Shown here: in pieces, positions 54,035 through 64,000 of the stretch | Layout: each line of letters begins with the position of its first letter | Numbering within the stretch: the first letter of the stretch is position 1 | Assembly: GCF_010183535.1 (NCBI RefSeq) | Contig: NC_071329.1 | Location: 3,782,001 to 3,846,000 of the forward strand | DNA: 64,000 nt | Direction of reading: 5' to 3' | From: Caenorhabditis remanei | Taxonomy: Eukaryota > Nematoda > Chromadorea > Rhabditida > Rhabditidae | The notes under the pieces: generated by a model | Seen by the model: the letters and a program-made list of their open reading frames with translations, nothing else | Databases searched by the model: none | What the model was told of the DNA's origin: nothing | Program-made: the position numbers and the translations under genes

Positions 54035-57000
54035 ATGCTTCATAATTTCAAGTCCCAACATGCCTCCACACCCGATCCCAACCTGACAGCATTCTCTCTT
54101 TTCTGTCAAGATATGTATCGAGGAGTCTCGAAATATTATGAGAGGAGAAAAGGAAAGACGTACAAAGTGGTGTGGGAGAATATGACGGACGAGGAGAAGG
54201 AGCCGTATTTCGAAAAGGAGAAAAGATTAAAAGAAGAACGGGATGCTGAGAAGGTGAGAGATTTGGGATTTAATCCTTACATGTCGTAGACGAAAATACA
54301 CTTTTGTGCTGGCCGAGCTTTTTGTATTTTGTGTTTCTAGGTCACGGAAAGTTCTTCTTAGCTAGTTTTCAGTGTTGTCAGTTTATGAGTATTGGTAAAA
54401 CTATGTACTTCGAGAAAAACATTAGGCTGACTGTGGAAAAAATAAACTCTAGAAACATAAAATAGAAAAGTTCCCTAAGTTCTTTTTCTGGATAAATTAA
54501 GCGAGTGCTACTACCCTAATCAAAACCTCCCGCATCAGAACTACCCGGATTAGAACTGGTATGAATTTAAACCTGATTGAAAGATAGTTAAACGTTATAT
54601 CAAAACAATTATTCCCCGATAGACCTAGATTTGACGGTTCTTATTTGTCCTAGTTCTAATCCGGGCGGTTGTGATTAAGGACATCACCGTTAAAAAGTTG
54701 TACTTCAATATTTCAGCCTCCACCATCAAAAAAACAGAAAAGAGTGTTCCCATCTAAGAACAATATACAGAAGGAAATACCTCCAGTAATTCATGAAATA
54801 TTCAAGGAGAGAAAGAAGAAGAGAATTGCGGAAATAGTGCGAGAAGTGAAAGATAAACTTGCAATTGATGAAGGAAAACCAGCGGAATGTGGGAATCCAA
54901 AAGTTATAGAGGTATGTTAAATTCGCTGCATTGTCATTGAGAGTCGATACTGAGTATACTTGTAAAAATTTGCATTTTTAAAACAATCATCGGCCCCGCC
55001 CCCAAAACAACACTTGGCAAACTTTCGGAGCTAAAAATCCAACTTTTCGCGAGTTTTGCACTTTTTGGCTATGCCTAACATTATAATTAAAATTTGAAAC
55101 CATTTTTTTCCAGATTGAAAAACCGGAACCTGCAAAAATTGTCTCAGCAAAATCAGTTAATGAAAACTCTGCCCCCTTAACCATATTCGAGGAATACGAT
55201 AAGCTTAAAGCTAGTCTCCCACCGGAACTTCCCAAGAATGTATGTTTTTTGTTGGAATTAGAACTCCTTGAACAAAAATATGTTATTTTCCAGAAGAATC
55301 TCAACCATGAAAAGTGTTTTCAACCACGGAAATGTATTCCTAAGTTTTTTGAATATGAAAGAGTAAGTGGCTAGAGATTTGTTTCGAAAAAAATTCATTT
55401 ACTTATTTTCAGACCGACACAATAGGATTCGCTGAACGAGACAGAATCAGAAAGCTTGAATTATTCTCATCTTTGTTGAAGAAATTGGAAGAAGACCACG
55501 CGCGGAATGCGGAAATTGATATCTCATGGCTTACGGTATGTACTACGGTATTATGACAGAAAACATGAAAGAAGGTGTAGTCTGAGAATACATTTCGTGA
55601 AAACATAAAAGGGACATTCTTTAGCTTATTTCTAGATTAAAATTACAGTAAAAAAAAGTTTGGTCAGTAAAATGACCTAAGTGGAGAAAGTTAATCCCTC
55701 AGCCTTTTCAACTTTTTAAACAGTTTTTCTGTGTTAAACCATATATAATTTATAAACTCATGACATTAATAAAAAAATCAACGAAACCTGAGACCATAGT
55801 TTTTTGTAAACCGTAGAAAAGGAGTTTTTAAATACTTATTCCACAGATGTTCTTATTTTTGAAAACGACACGAATTTATGTAAGAAATGTGGTAAAACAT
55901 ATAAAAATACAAACAACATTTTAATCGAAATTTGAAAATATATTCGAAAATTTGAAAATGTTTTACTAAATTTCTGTACTGAAACCCGGCCTGTCGCAAG
56001 AATGCATCTACTGTCGAAAAAATAAAGTTTCGACAAGAATTTTCAAAAAAAATTTCGCGGGCTGGAACATGCAAGCGCATGAAGTTGTGGGCGGAGCTTA
56101 AACTGCAAGCGGCGCGGTTCTTAATTTGGAAAAAAACAACTGGAATTAGAACCGCGCCGTTTAATTAAGCTTGCAGTTTAAGCTCCGCCCACAACTTCAT
56201 GCGCTTGCGTGTTCCAGCCCGCGAATTCTTTTGAAAATCCTTGCCGAAACTTTATTTTTTCGACAGTAGACCATCTCACTGAAAAAATAGTGCCGCAGAC
56301 TTCGGTCCACTCTACCCTATTTCATACTTCTCTTGCTTTTCAGCCGTGCTTTGCTCCCGAGGGACCTTTGGTTACACCACCATCCAATAAATCCAGCGAC
56401 CACCCAGCTACGGCTCCCACAACTTCAGAATCTTCTTCATCCTCTACGATCCCATCTATCTCTCCATCTGAAACCCTATCCAACCCTGTCGATACTCCAT
56501 CTGAAGCATCTATCAACTTGGAATCCGGAAAAACTTCCGAATTCGATGTTCCCACGGCTTTCACAACTTCAGAATCTTCTTCAAAAACCAACCAACCCGG
56601 TATAGCTACCAAGCCAACTTCCACAACTTTAGAATCTTCTACCTCATCTACGCTCCCTCTATCTATCTCCCCACCTGAAGCCCTGTCCAATCCTGTCGAT
56701 ACTCCATCTGAAACATCTAGCCACTTGGAATCTTTCGAATCCGATGTTCTCACGGCTCCTACAACTTCAGAATCGTCTTCAGATACATATCAAGCCGGTT
56801 CCGTATCTACGCTCCAATTTATATCCCCGTCTGAAGCCGATTCTCCATCTGATGCATCTATCAACTTGGAATCTGGAAACTCTTCTGAATCCAATGTTCT
56901 CAAGGCTCCTACGACTTCAGAATCTACTCCAGTTACAATCCAAGTCGGTCCCTTATCTACGTTTCCATCTATTTCCCCGTCTGAAGTCCATACTGCATTT

Positions 57001-57915
57001 AAAACATCTATCAACTTCGAATCCGGAAACTCTTCTGAATCCAATGTTACCAAGGCTCTCACAACTTCCGAATTTTCTTCAGAATCGCCTTCAGAACCAA
57101 ACCACTCTGAATCCACGACCGTCCCTTCATCTGAAACCCTCTTGTCCAGTCTAGACTACTTCTCTGACCTCCATACTTCTGATATTCTTGATGATCTAGA
57201 CTTTATAGAACCCACTATCTCATTTCAGGGGGTTTTCGATTCCCAGAATTTCAAGTCTACTTCAATTTTATCGCCAGGAGAATCTTCGCAGTTTTTGAAT
57301 TCCATTCACCCCCAATCCTCGTTTACCCTCTCATCTATCTCACCGCCTAGTCTCGACTACTTTTCCGACCTCAATACTTCAGATGTCCTTGATGATCTAG
57401 ACTGCATAGAACCCACTATCTCGTTCCAGGGAGTTTTCAATTCCTTGGTTTCCAAACCAGAAGAATCTTCACAATTTCTGCATTTTTCCGATACCAGTTC
57501 CTCATTTACCCTCTCATCTATCTCACCATTTGAAGCCCTGCCTAGTATCGACTACTTCCCTGAATTCAATACTTCCAACACTCTTGATGATCTAGACTGT
57601 ATAGAACCCACTATTTCGTTCCAGGGAGTTACCAGCTCCCAGTTTTCTGAATATCCCCCTTTTGGCAGTTTTCCAACCTATTCTGAAATTGATAGTTTTG
57701 ATATTGATATTCCTGATTATTTTGCGAATGTACCACCATGCACTACTATTCCCTCTTTGTTTTCCTATTCTCCAGAATCGTTTTCTATTGAATCCAGTCT
57801 TCCATCTCTTTCCTCTGAAACGTATGTCCCTCATATTCCCGATGATTTTGCCGACATCACACCTACCATATTTTTCACGTCGGGGTTTTCAGAGTGGGAA
57901 CATTTTTATCTATGA
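54035..57915 (+). CDS. HMG-box protein with long Ser/Thr-rich repeat tail (HMG gene 2)
   Basis: Exons 54035-54253, 54717-54911, 55114-55239, 55294-55362, 55413-55535 and 56344-57915 join in phase 0 to 767 residues. TTTTTTCCAG|A precedes ATG. The N-terminus has one HMG-box-like segment (AFSLFCQDMY … VVWENMTDEEKEPYFEKEKR). A basic, charged region follows (FKERKKKRIAEIVREVKDKL). The last exon (residues 245-767) begins with about four ~65-residue repeats around TTSESSS, ISPSE and INLESGNSSESNV. It ends with three copies of LDYFSDLNTSDxLDDLDxIEPTISFQGV (near residues 514, 581, 646) and weaker copies, the last being IPDDFADITPT … SEWEHFYL. I infer a nuclear DNA-binding protein whose acidic/aromatic repeats resemble activation domains. 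Confidence 0.8.
54515..54690. repeat. palindromic repeat in HMG-2 intron 1
   Basis: CCCGGATTAGAACTGGTA is mirrored by CCTAGTTCTAATCCGGGCGG. The centre includes CCTAGATTTGACGGTTC, also found at about 37345, 38780 and 34770. Confidence 0.65.
56008..56271. repeat. ~265 bp inverted repeat in HMG-2 intron 5
   Basis: CTACTGTCGAAAAAATAAAG is mirrored by CTTTATTTTTTCGACAGTAG. CATGAAGTTGTGGGCGGAGC is mirrored by GCTCCGCCCACAACTTCATG. It ends 72 bp before the giant last exon. Confidence 0.8.
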
Positions 57916-58370
57916 ATAAACTTGATATTTCAAACAACTTTATTATGACTATGTTACTGCGCCCACCGCCAAAACAAGCTCCCAAGCTGGCGCACCTCGG
58001 ACGCTGTTCTTGGTTCTTTAGAAGTTTCTTTAGTGTTACATGGCCCAATTTTTACCGATTTTCAAGATGTTTGCATTATCTTGAAGAAAACTTAAAGTGC
58101 TACATCTTGATGTAAGAATCAATGAATTTAAGTGAGATTGAGTGGATTTATGTCGGATCAAAGTTTGCAGTATGAGAAGTCAAGGCTTAAACTTTGGCTC
58201 GTTACTCCCTGTCACTTTCTTCAAACTTTACTATTTTTGTATCAAGTTGCGTAGAATTGTAACAGCTAACCGGTCATACCAGTTATGACCGGTAAATCGG
58301 GGAGGCCTCGCTAGGGGGTCATCTGGGACTCCGCCCACTGTCGGGTTTTCGGTCGGTATTTTCTAACAAG

Positions 58371-58800
58371 GGAAGTCTTTGGAGACGCCACTTTCAAACG
58401 ACCTATAAATTTGGTCCTAGGTATTTTCGACCACGATGATGAGTCCATTTCTTCAGTCAAAACCTGCTAAATGTCCCTGCGAACCGAGTTATGAGCTTTC
58501 AAACTTTTCATATGGTTACACTTTTTCACAGTGAATTCCAAATCGGCCGCATATACGCCACCGCACGGTTCCATTTGTGTTCTCCAGCGGTTTGCTTGTA
58601 GGTCCCGAAAATAAGAATATCTTGAGTATGCTACTTGTCGATTTGGAATTCCACGTGAAAAAGCTTAAAAGTTTGAGAGCTCATAACTCGGCTCGCAGAG
58701 ACATTTAGCAGGTTTTGATTGCAGAAATGGACTCCTCGTGGTCGAAAATACCTGTAACCAAATTCATCGGTCGTTTGAAAGTGGCGTATCCAAAGACTAC
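58371..58800. repeat. ~430 bp foldback, second copy
   Basis: GGAAGTCTTTGGAGACGCCA … TGGCGTATCCAAAGACTACC. It is the same family as 29785-30212. It is bordered on both sides by CCGCCCACCGTCGGGTTTTC-type repeats (about 58330 and 58910). Nothing coding is seen in 57916-59170. Confidence 0.75.
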
Positions 58801-59170
58801 CATTGTAAGTAATGCATAAGTCACACATGTCTATTTGTTGATATATGAAAATGCCTGTTGCGCGCGAAAGGGGACCGTGGTGTCCGGTCAGGGGGTCCCG
58901 ATGTGCCCCGCCCACCGTCGGGTTTTCGGGCGGCACGGTGCTTTGTAATATAGCAGACTCTTCTCCATTGTATAACTGTGTTTATGTTAGTAACCGTTTG
59001 TGCGGGAAGAAGCTGTATAACGTTCTGCAGAAACACTTTTAGTAAAATATAACGTTATTGATGAAATTACAACAGAAAACATAAGACAAATAACAAGACA
59101 GATAAAGTTAGACTTTAATAAATAACGCTGAAAACAATAACGCTGGAAATTGAAAAAATATTTTTAAAAA

Positions 59171-61830
59171 TTACAACTGAGTAAAAATTATCTCCCACTC
59201 TGGAATCATTGGAAGTGTTATGTTTATGTCTTTAAGATCATCTGGAATTTCAGATTTATTATCTTCATTAGAGAAATCCAAGTTGGGTTCAAGCCTAGAG
59301 TAGTCTAAGGATTCAGATGACGGGATAAAGTGAGGCTCGCTACTGAATGAAGTAGTACGGTAGTAATCAGTAGAGATGGATTCAGATGGAGGAGTCCAAA
59401 GAGATTCAATGGGGGAAGAAAGACGGCTAAAATAGTTGAATGGTGGTGTGACGACTAAGGAAGTAGGTCCATGGAGTTCTGAGTGATCAGATTGATATGC
59501 ATCGAGATATTTTGGTGTACTTCTGCCAGACGTCACTGGTGGTGGGAGGAGCTCGGCGTCCAGAGAAGTCATGGAAGATTCTGGAGGGTTTGACTTCATT
59601 TCCGCTTTTAGTCTCATATATTTTGTTTGAAATGGTTGTTTCTCAACTTCGCTGAGATTTTTCCACGCAATGCTCATCTGTTTTGTAATTTCGGTAGTGT
59701 TCGCTTCCGGATACATCTTTCGAAACTCGCGACGACGCTCTTTGCAGAATAAACGGACTGGTTCTATTCCTCGTTTATGGTTCTTCTTATGTCGGTCGTT
59801 GCTTTTTGGATTATGATTCTGAAAAATTGAAACGTTATGATAGCACAGGGATGTGAAGCTCAAGGCCACGTAAATGCGCGCCGTCGCTCAGCGGTTGGCA
59901 CGGTGCCAAAAACAGACTTGGCTGAGTGCAAGTTTAGAGTGTGTTTGTTGTATCTTTCAATGAAAAACGCGACGCGCACGCAACGCGACTGGGACGGGGA
60001 ATTCAAAACTTTTCGTTGCGGACCGTACGTCTTGCACCCCTGTGTGATGGAAGTGAAAGAAAAACGGCTCCGAAACGTTTCGAAATCAGACACTAAAATG
60101 CTTAATTGCTTTGTGTCAAAATGTCATGGTTGCCAAATGTACCGGTTTCAAAACGTCCCAGATCCCTAAAAACATACCGATAGAACTGCGGTGAGATTAA
60201 TTTCATTTTCAGTTGTTCCTTTACCAGAGTTTTCAATAGCCATTTTTTGCTTCAATGAGTCGATGAAGTTTTGATTTATCACCTGAAAGAATAGATAGTT
60301 TTTTGCCGATTTTTAAAGGTACAACACGGGTCGGGGGTAGGTACTGGCATTAAATGCGCTCCACTAGACTTGGAGGCAAATTCAAAATTTAATTTTTTTT
60401 CAAATTGCTGTTTCGTCATGACATTTTGATACGCAGCTTAATCGACCACTTATTTAGCCAATTTTTTTCAGTTTTGCCGGATCTGTTTTTCGACTGTGTC
60501 AGGTCTTCTCAAGATCAATTCCACTGAAAAATAATTAAAATTTTTTAAATAAAAAAGTTATTTTGTGAGAACAGAGTTTATGAGTACGCAGTTAGCCTTG
60601 AAATATGCTGGAATAGAACGTAAATACCTAGCGCTTTCAAAAAATAGCAAAAATAGCAAAATTGGTGCTGATTCTGAATCTGTATTCCGGTTTTGCACAG
60701 TCTAAAAAAATTATTCACGTTTTATAAGACTTTCTGCAAAAATTGCCATAAAAAGCTATGTATTCTAGGGCTCGTAGTAAGTCACAGTCCTAGAGTTTTC
60801 CTATATCTACGCTCGATTTCCAGTGGATTAGAATTGGTTTCTGGGAATAAGTTTCTTCTACAGTACTGGCCATAAGGAATGCGACACTTGCAGTTTTCAG
60901 TTAAAAATGGTCAACTTTGTGAGTGTGGCACGGCCTATTTGATTGTATCACAATATAAATTGTTTATGGAGCGCATAGATCACAAATAGAGCTTCATTTT
61001 TATAGTTGACAACTTTTATGTACGGGTACTCTCTTGCAAGTTGTCAATCGTCAAAGAAATTTCTCCCTCAAATCAACCCATTTCAGTGCAAAATAGAGTG
61101 TTTTTTGATCAGTCGTCTTAAAATGACCATAACTCTCTAGGGAGTGTCCGTACAAAAAAGTTGTCAACTACCAAAAAGCTCTAATTTTGATCTCTTTGAT
61201 TTATTAGTCATATATTTGATGGGACAATCAGTATTACCATGACACTTCCTCAAAGTTGGGCAATATCAACTGAAAACGGAAAAACTTTATAGCTTTTTGT
61301 CCGGTACTGTATGTTTATGGACCATACTCACCTTCTCACTCCAATCCTCCCTTGGTCCACCGATACTAGTCTCACTATCATTGCCCACAGTTGTAATATC
61401 AGTCTTCTTCAGCTCCTTGAATTCTTCCACAAATTTCGATTTTTCTTCCTTGCTAACTCCTTTATACACCCCTCTCAAGTGCTTCCTGATTTCCTTAACA
61501 GTGGCGCACGGGAACTGTTTTTTGATCTCCATACGTTGTCTTTCCTTAAAAAGACCCTTAGCACTTTTTATGACCTTCATCGATGTTTTCTGGAAAAATA
61601 AATATTTTTTATTAAAAACAAACAATTATTTGTCTCACCTCAACATGCAACTCGTTTAGTCTAGCCGCCTCTTCGAAATACAGTTGTTTGTCTTCAGATG
61701 CCATATTTTTCCAGAGAACGCTGAATTTTTTATGATCTCGACCCTGAACGAATTGGGGCACCTCTTGAAGAATTTCACGATAGAAAAGAATGTATGCATT
61801 TAATGGTTGTTTTCGCTTCTTCGTTTCCAT
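59171..61830 (-). CDS. HMG-box protein (HMG gene 3)
   Basis: Exons 61639-61830, 61332-61589, 60178-60282 and 59171-59818 join in phase 0 to 400 residues. CAATTTCAG|A precedes ATG. Three HMG-box-like segments are visible: PLNAYILFYREI … LWKNMASEDKQLYFEEAARL (1-64), a second in exon 2 (LFKERQRMEIKKQFP … GVSKEEKSKFVEEFKEL), and a third in the last exon (EPVRLFCKERRREFRKMYPE … AWKNLSEVEKQPFQTKYMRL). A Ser/Pro/Thr-rich tail follows and ends EIPDDLKDINITLPMIPEWEI. That resembles the end of HMG gene 2 (IPDDFADITPT … EWEHF). Intron 2 carries a mariner-like MITE. Confidence 0.82.
60861..61309. mobile_element. Tc1/mariner-like palindromic MITE, copy 8
   Basis: CAGTACTGGCCATAAGGAAT … TTTTTGTCCGGTACTG, TA on both sides. 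It ends 22 bp from exon 2 of HMG gene 3. The two ends differ (CATAAGG versus TTGTCC), so the arms have diverged or recombined between subfamilies. Confidence 0.75.
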
Positions 61831-61924
61831 TCTGAAATTGTTGTGACTTGGTGAGAAGTTTGAATTATAGTGAAATTATACGTAACAACTATGAGTGAAA
61901 CTGGTTTATCATCTCAGAACTCTT

Positions 61925-62260
61925 ATAGACCCCGCCCCTTAGTAGGCGAAGTCAGGTGGGCGGCACATTTGTTGATATCATCCGAAAACGTCTGTTACGC
62001 GCGGAACAGGGACCAGAAGGTGTTAGGTTACCACCGTTGCTCCGCCCACCGTCGGGTTTTCGGGCGGTACCTTCTTAGAAATGTAAGTCACACATGTATA
62101 TTTGTTTATATATAAAAATGGACTGTTGCGCGCGAAAAGGGGCCCTGGGGTCCGTCCAGAGAAAGGGGGGGGCACTATCATAAATCGGGGAGACCTCGAG
62201 ATGCTCCGCCCATCATCGGGTTGTCGGGCGGCTTAATAATAGGGAACTATTTGGAGATTT
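61925..62260. repeat. GCTCCGCCCACCGTCGGGTTTTCGGG-type repeat field
   Basis: Two blocks (about 62038-62070 and 62200-62230) contain CCGCCCACCGTCGGGTTTTC or a variant, and GTTGCGCGCGAAAAGGGG. The same pieces occur at 58320-58350 and 58855-58935. It lies between HMG genes 3 and 4. Confidence 0.6.
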
Positions 62261-62520
62261 CTGTTTGAATATGACTGTGGGAGAATGACATCACAACAAC
62301 ACGTTTTTGGGACGCAATTCCAAAATTTCAAGCATTTTGTACCATTTTATGAAGAATCGAGAGGCGATTCACGTGTGACTGGGGGGCAAACGATATAAGT
62401 ATGAAGTAACACATTCAGTACTTTACATGAACACTTTTATAACAAGAACACACTCAAACAAAAAAAACTAAATCGGTAACATAAAACAATACAAAGTATG
62501 GGATCGAGGAGAAAACCAAC

Positions 62521-62987
62521 TCAAAAATGGCTCTGAAGATCCGGGAAGAAAGATCTGGCCATTTCGAGACCTACCAGATCACTATCATTGGGGGTTACGG
62601 AAGAGGATGAGGTTCTGGGGTAGTTAACAGATATGGGATCAGAGGAAGGTGAGAGATGAGGCATTTGTAAGTAAGGGTGACTGAATAAGGAGGATTTGGG
62701 ACAGTTATCAGACAGGGGCTCTGAAAATCTGTCGAGGGAAGACTCTGGGGTGAAGAAGTTCGATTGAAGGTTGGGGCTTGACTGGTCTAGATTCTTGTTT
62801 CTCCCCATTGTTGTCTGAGTTCGTAGCCTATTTTGAGGGAACGTAACTTGTTGAAATTTTTGAGATTTTTTTGACGATGTTCTTCAACGAAAATGAAAAA
62901 TCCTGCAGTCAGTTCTTCATTTCGCTTCTTAGATCTTCCCACTTGTAGAATTGGTGTTTTCTTTGTCACTTTTTCCTCGTTTGATAT
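62521..62987 (-). pseudogene. broken HMG-box gene fragment (HMG gene 4)
   Basis: After an acceptor (CCTTTTTCAG), one frame reads a single HMG-like half (AGFFIFVEEHRQKNLKNFN … YELRQQW) and stops at about 62787. A second overlapping frame then continues (SSPNLQSNFFTPESSLDRFS …) for about 95 residues of Ser/Pro-rich tail, like those of genes 2 and 3. A one- or two-base indel near 62790-62810 would explain this. No credible first exon with a start codon was found upstream. Confidence 0.6.
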
Positions 62988-63095
62988 CTGAAAAAGGGAA
63001 GATTTTTCGAAAGTTAAAGGTTCGAGGTACAAAAAATTAGACCATTTCATTCATTATCAGATGAGCTCATTTTTGTAGTTAACAGTTTTTTGTAC

Positions 63096-63300
63096 CATAC
63101 TTGCAAACCGGGCCGGCGCGTAACTCTCTTCAAACTCAATATTATGAGCTGAAAAATATACCAAAATGTAGATCTCAGCGAGTTCTATCTTCGTGACCTA
63201 CTACGGGCCCGAGGGCTGTTTGTTATTGTGCCGCGGGTCGAGAAAAAGTGCCAAAAACGCGAAAGTAGCCAAAAAAGTCATTCTACCCCGGCCCGCGTTC
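63096..63300. repeat. GGCCCG-type palindrome, right end lost
   Basis: CATACTTGCAAACCGGGCC and AAATATACCAAAATGTAGAT are present. The sequence departs from the family after CCCCGGCCCGCGTTCCC. Confidence 0.7.
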
Positions 63301-63665
63301 CCTTAAGAGGTACGGTACCGCGAAGCCAGCGCACTTTCATTCACTTAGTGGGCATCATTGTCAATAGAGTATCTCTTCAGGCTAAGCTCAAACAAAAAAG
63401 TTGCCAACTACAAAAATGTAGTTCCAGACATTTTTGATATGCTCACAAATGTTAATGTCTATCTTGACATGTAGGACGTAGTGACACCTTTACCTATAAG
63501 CGCTGCGTCCATGCTTCCTTTTTTGTAATTAATCATGATGGTGCTCGAAAACTTTTCTGATGTTTTTTTGACAGCCGGGATGTTTCGAAACCAAACTTTC
63601 GAAACCAAAATATTTGGCAATTATGGCTTTCGAAACCATCACCTACAGACACTGACAATAAATAC

Positions 63666-63903
63666 CATACTTGAAAACCGGGTGGCTAATCATTATTGTG
63701 CCGCGGGTCAGGCTAGAATAGATTTTTTGGCCATTTTTGAGTTTTTGGCACTTTTTCCCGGCCCGCGGCACGTTAATGAATAGCCATCTGGGCTGTAGTA
63801 GGACACGGATATAGAACTCGCCGGGATCGACATTTTGGTGTATTTTTCAGCTCATAATATTGAGTTTGAAGCGAGTTACGCGTCGTCCCGGTTTGCAAGT
63901 ATG
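63666..63903. repeat. GGCCCG-type palindrome, left arm shortened
   Basis: CATACTTGAAAACCGGG joins directly to the inner GTGGCTAATCATTATTGTGC part. The right arm is complete to CCCGGTTTGCAAGTATG. The final bases carry GTTTCGAAACATC motifs. Confidence 0.75.
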
Positions 63904-64000
63904 ATAAATTCAGTGATTATTTTCACGAATAGCATTGAAATGCTACAGTTTCCAAACGTCTGGTTTCGAAACATCCCTTATTAGTTTTTTGTACAGATCG

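Noticed and set aside
56340..57154. Minus-strand 137 and 108 codon acidic frames and shifted plus frames
   Set aside because: They are antisense or shifted shadows of the Ser/Thr-rich exon of HMG gene 2.
1..64000. tRNA, rRNA or other structured RNA genes
   Set aside because: No B-box-containing cloverleaf or other recognisable RNA gene was found by eye on either strand; a covariance-model scan would be needed to exclude them.

Overview
The window looks like nematode DNA, most probably Caenorhabditis (C. elegans or a close relative). The reasons are short AT-rich introns ending in TTTTCAG or TTTCCAG, likely spliced-leader acceptors (…TTTCAG|A) a few bases upstream of several start codons, nematode-only receptor families, and the 3' end of a gene I recognise as mel-11, the myosin phosphatase regulatory subunit. 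Exon chains were assembled by hand from splice signals, reading-phase continuity and comparison between paralogues inside the window. No database search was possible.

Layout. 1-5353: last exons of mel-11 (+). 6228-12125: an SRA-superfamily seven-transmembrane chemoreceptor (-) whose four largest introns are filled by short tandem satellites. 12.1-24.6 kb: gene-poor DNA with foldback elements, a ~0.6 kb segmental duplication, two uridine-kinase-like pseudogene pieces, and a degenerate mariner with a hAT-like foldback inserted into its end. 24926-27786: an Ariadne-type RBR ubiquitin ligase (-) with an added C-terminal membrane anchor. 29231-33735: two tandem srw-type chemoreceptor paralogues (-). 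34897-45881: two receptor-L-domain (IRLD-type) genes, head to head, start codons 149 bp apart. The second has a 1,149 bp palindromic transposon inside its third exon. 46910-47942: a half-RING, acidic-tail protein (-). 49367-63 kb: a cluster of fast-evolving HMG-box genes (two +, one -, one broken).

Functionally this is a chromosome-arm-like accessory region. One conserved gene (mel-11) borders lineage-specific families: chemoreceptors, IRLD ectodomain proteins, an E3 ligase paralogue, and HMG-box proteins with Ser/Thr-rich tails. No operon is evident. Almost every long intron and spacer holds a foldback or palindromic element. The main families are a ~450 bp Tc1/mariner-like palindrome (eight copies), a ~350 bp palindrome rich in GGCCCG, and several foldbacks present in two or three copies. 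The strongest leads are the membrane-anchored Ariadne ligase, the HMG cluster with a shared C-terminal motif, the opposed satellite arrays flanking two chemoreceptor exons, and the nested transposon events.
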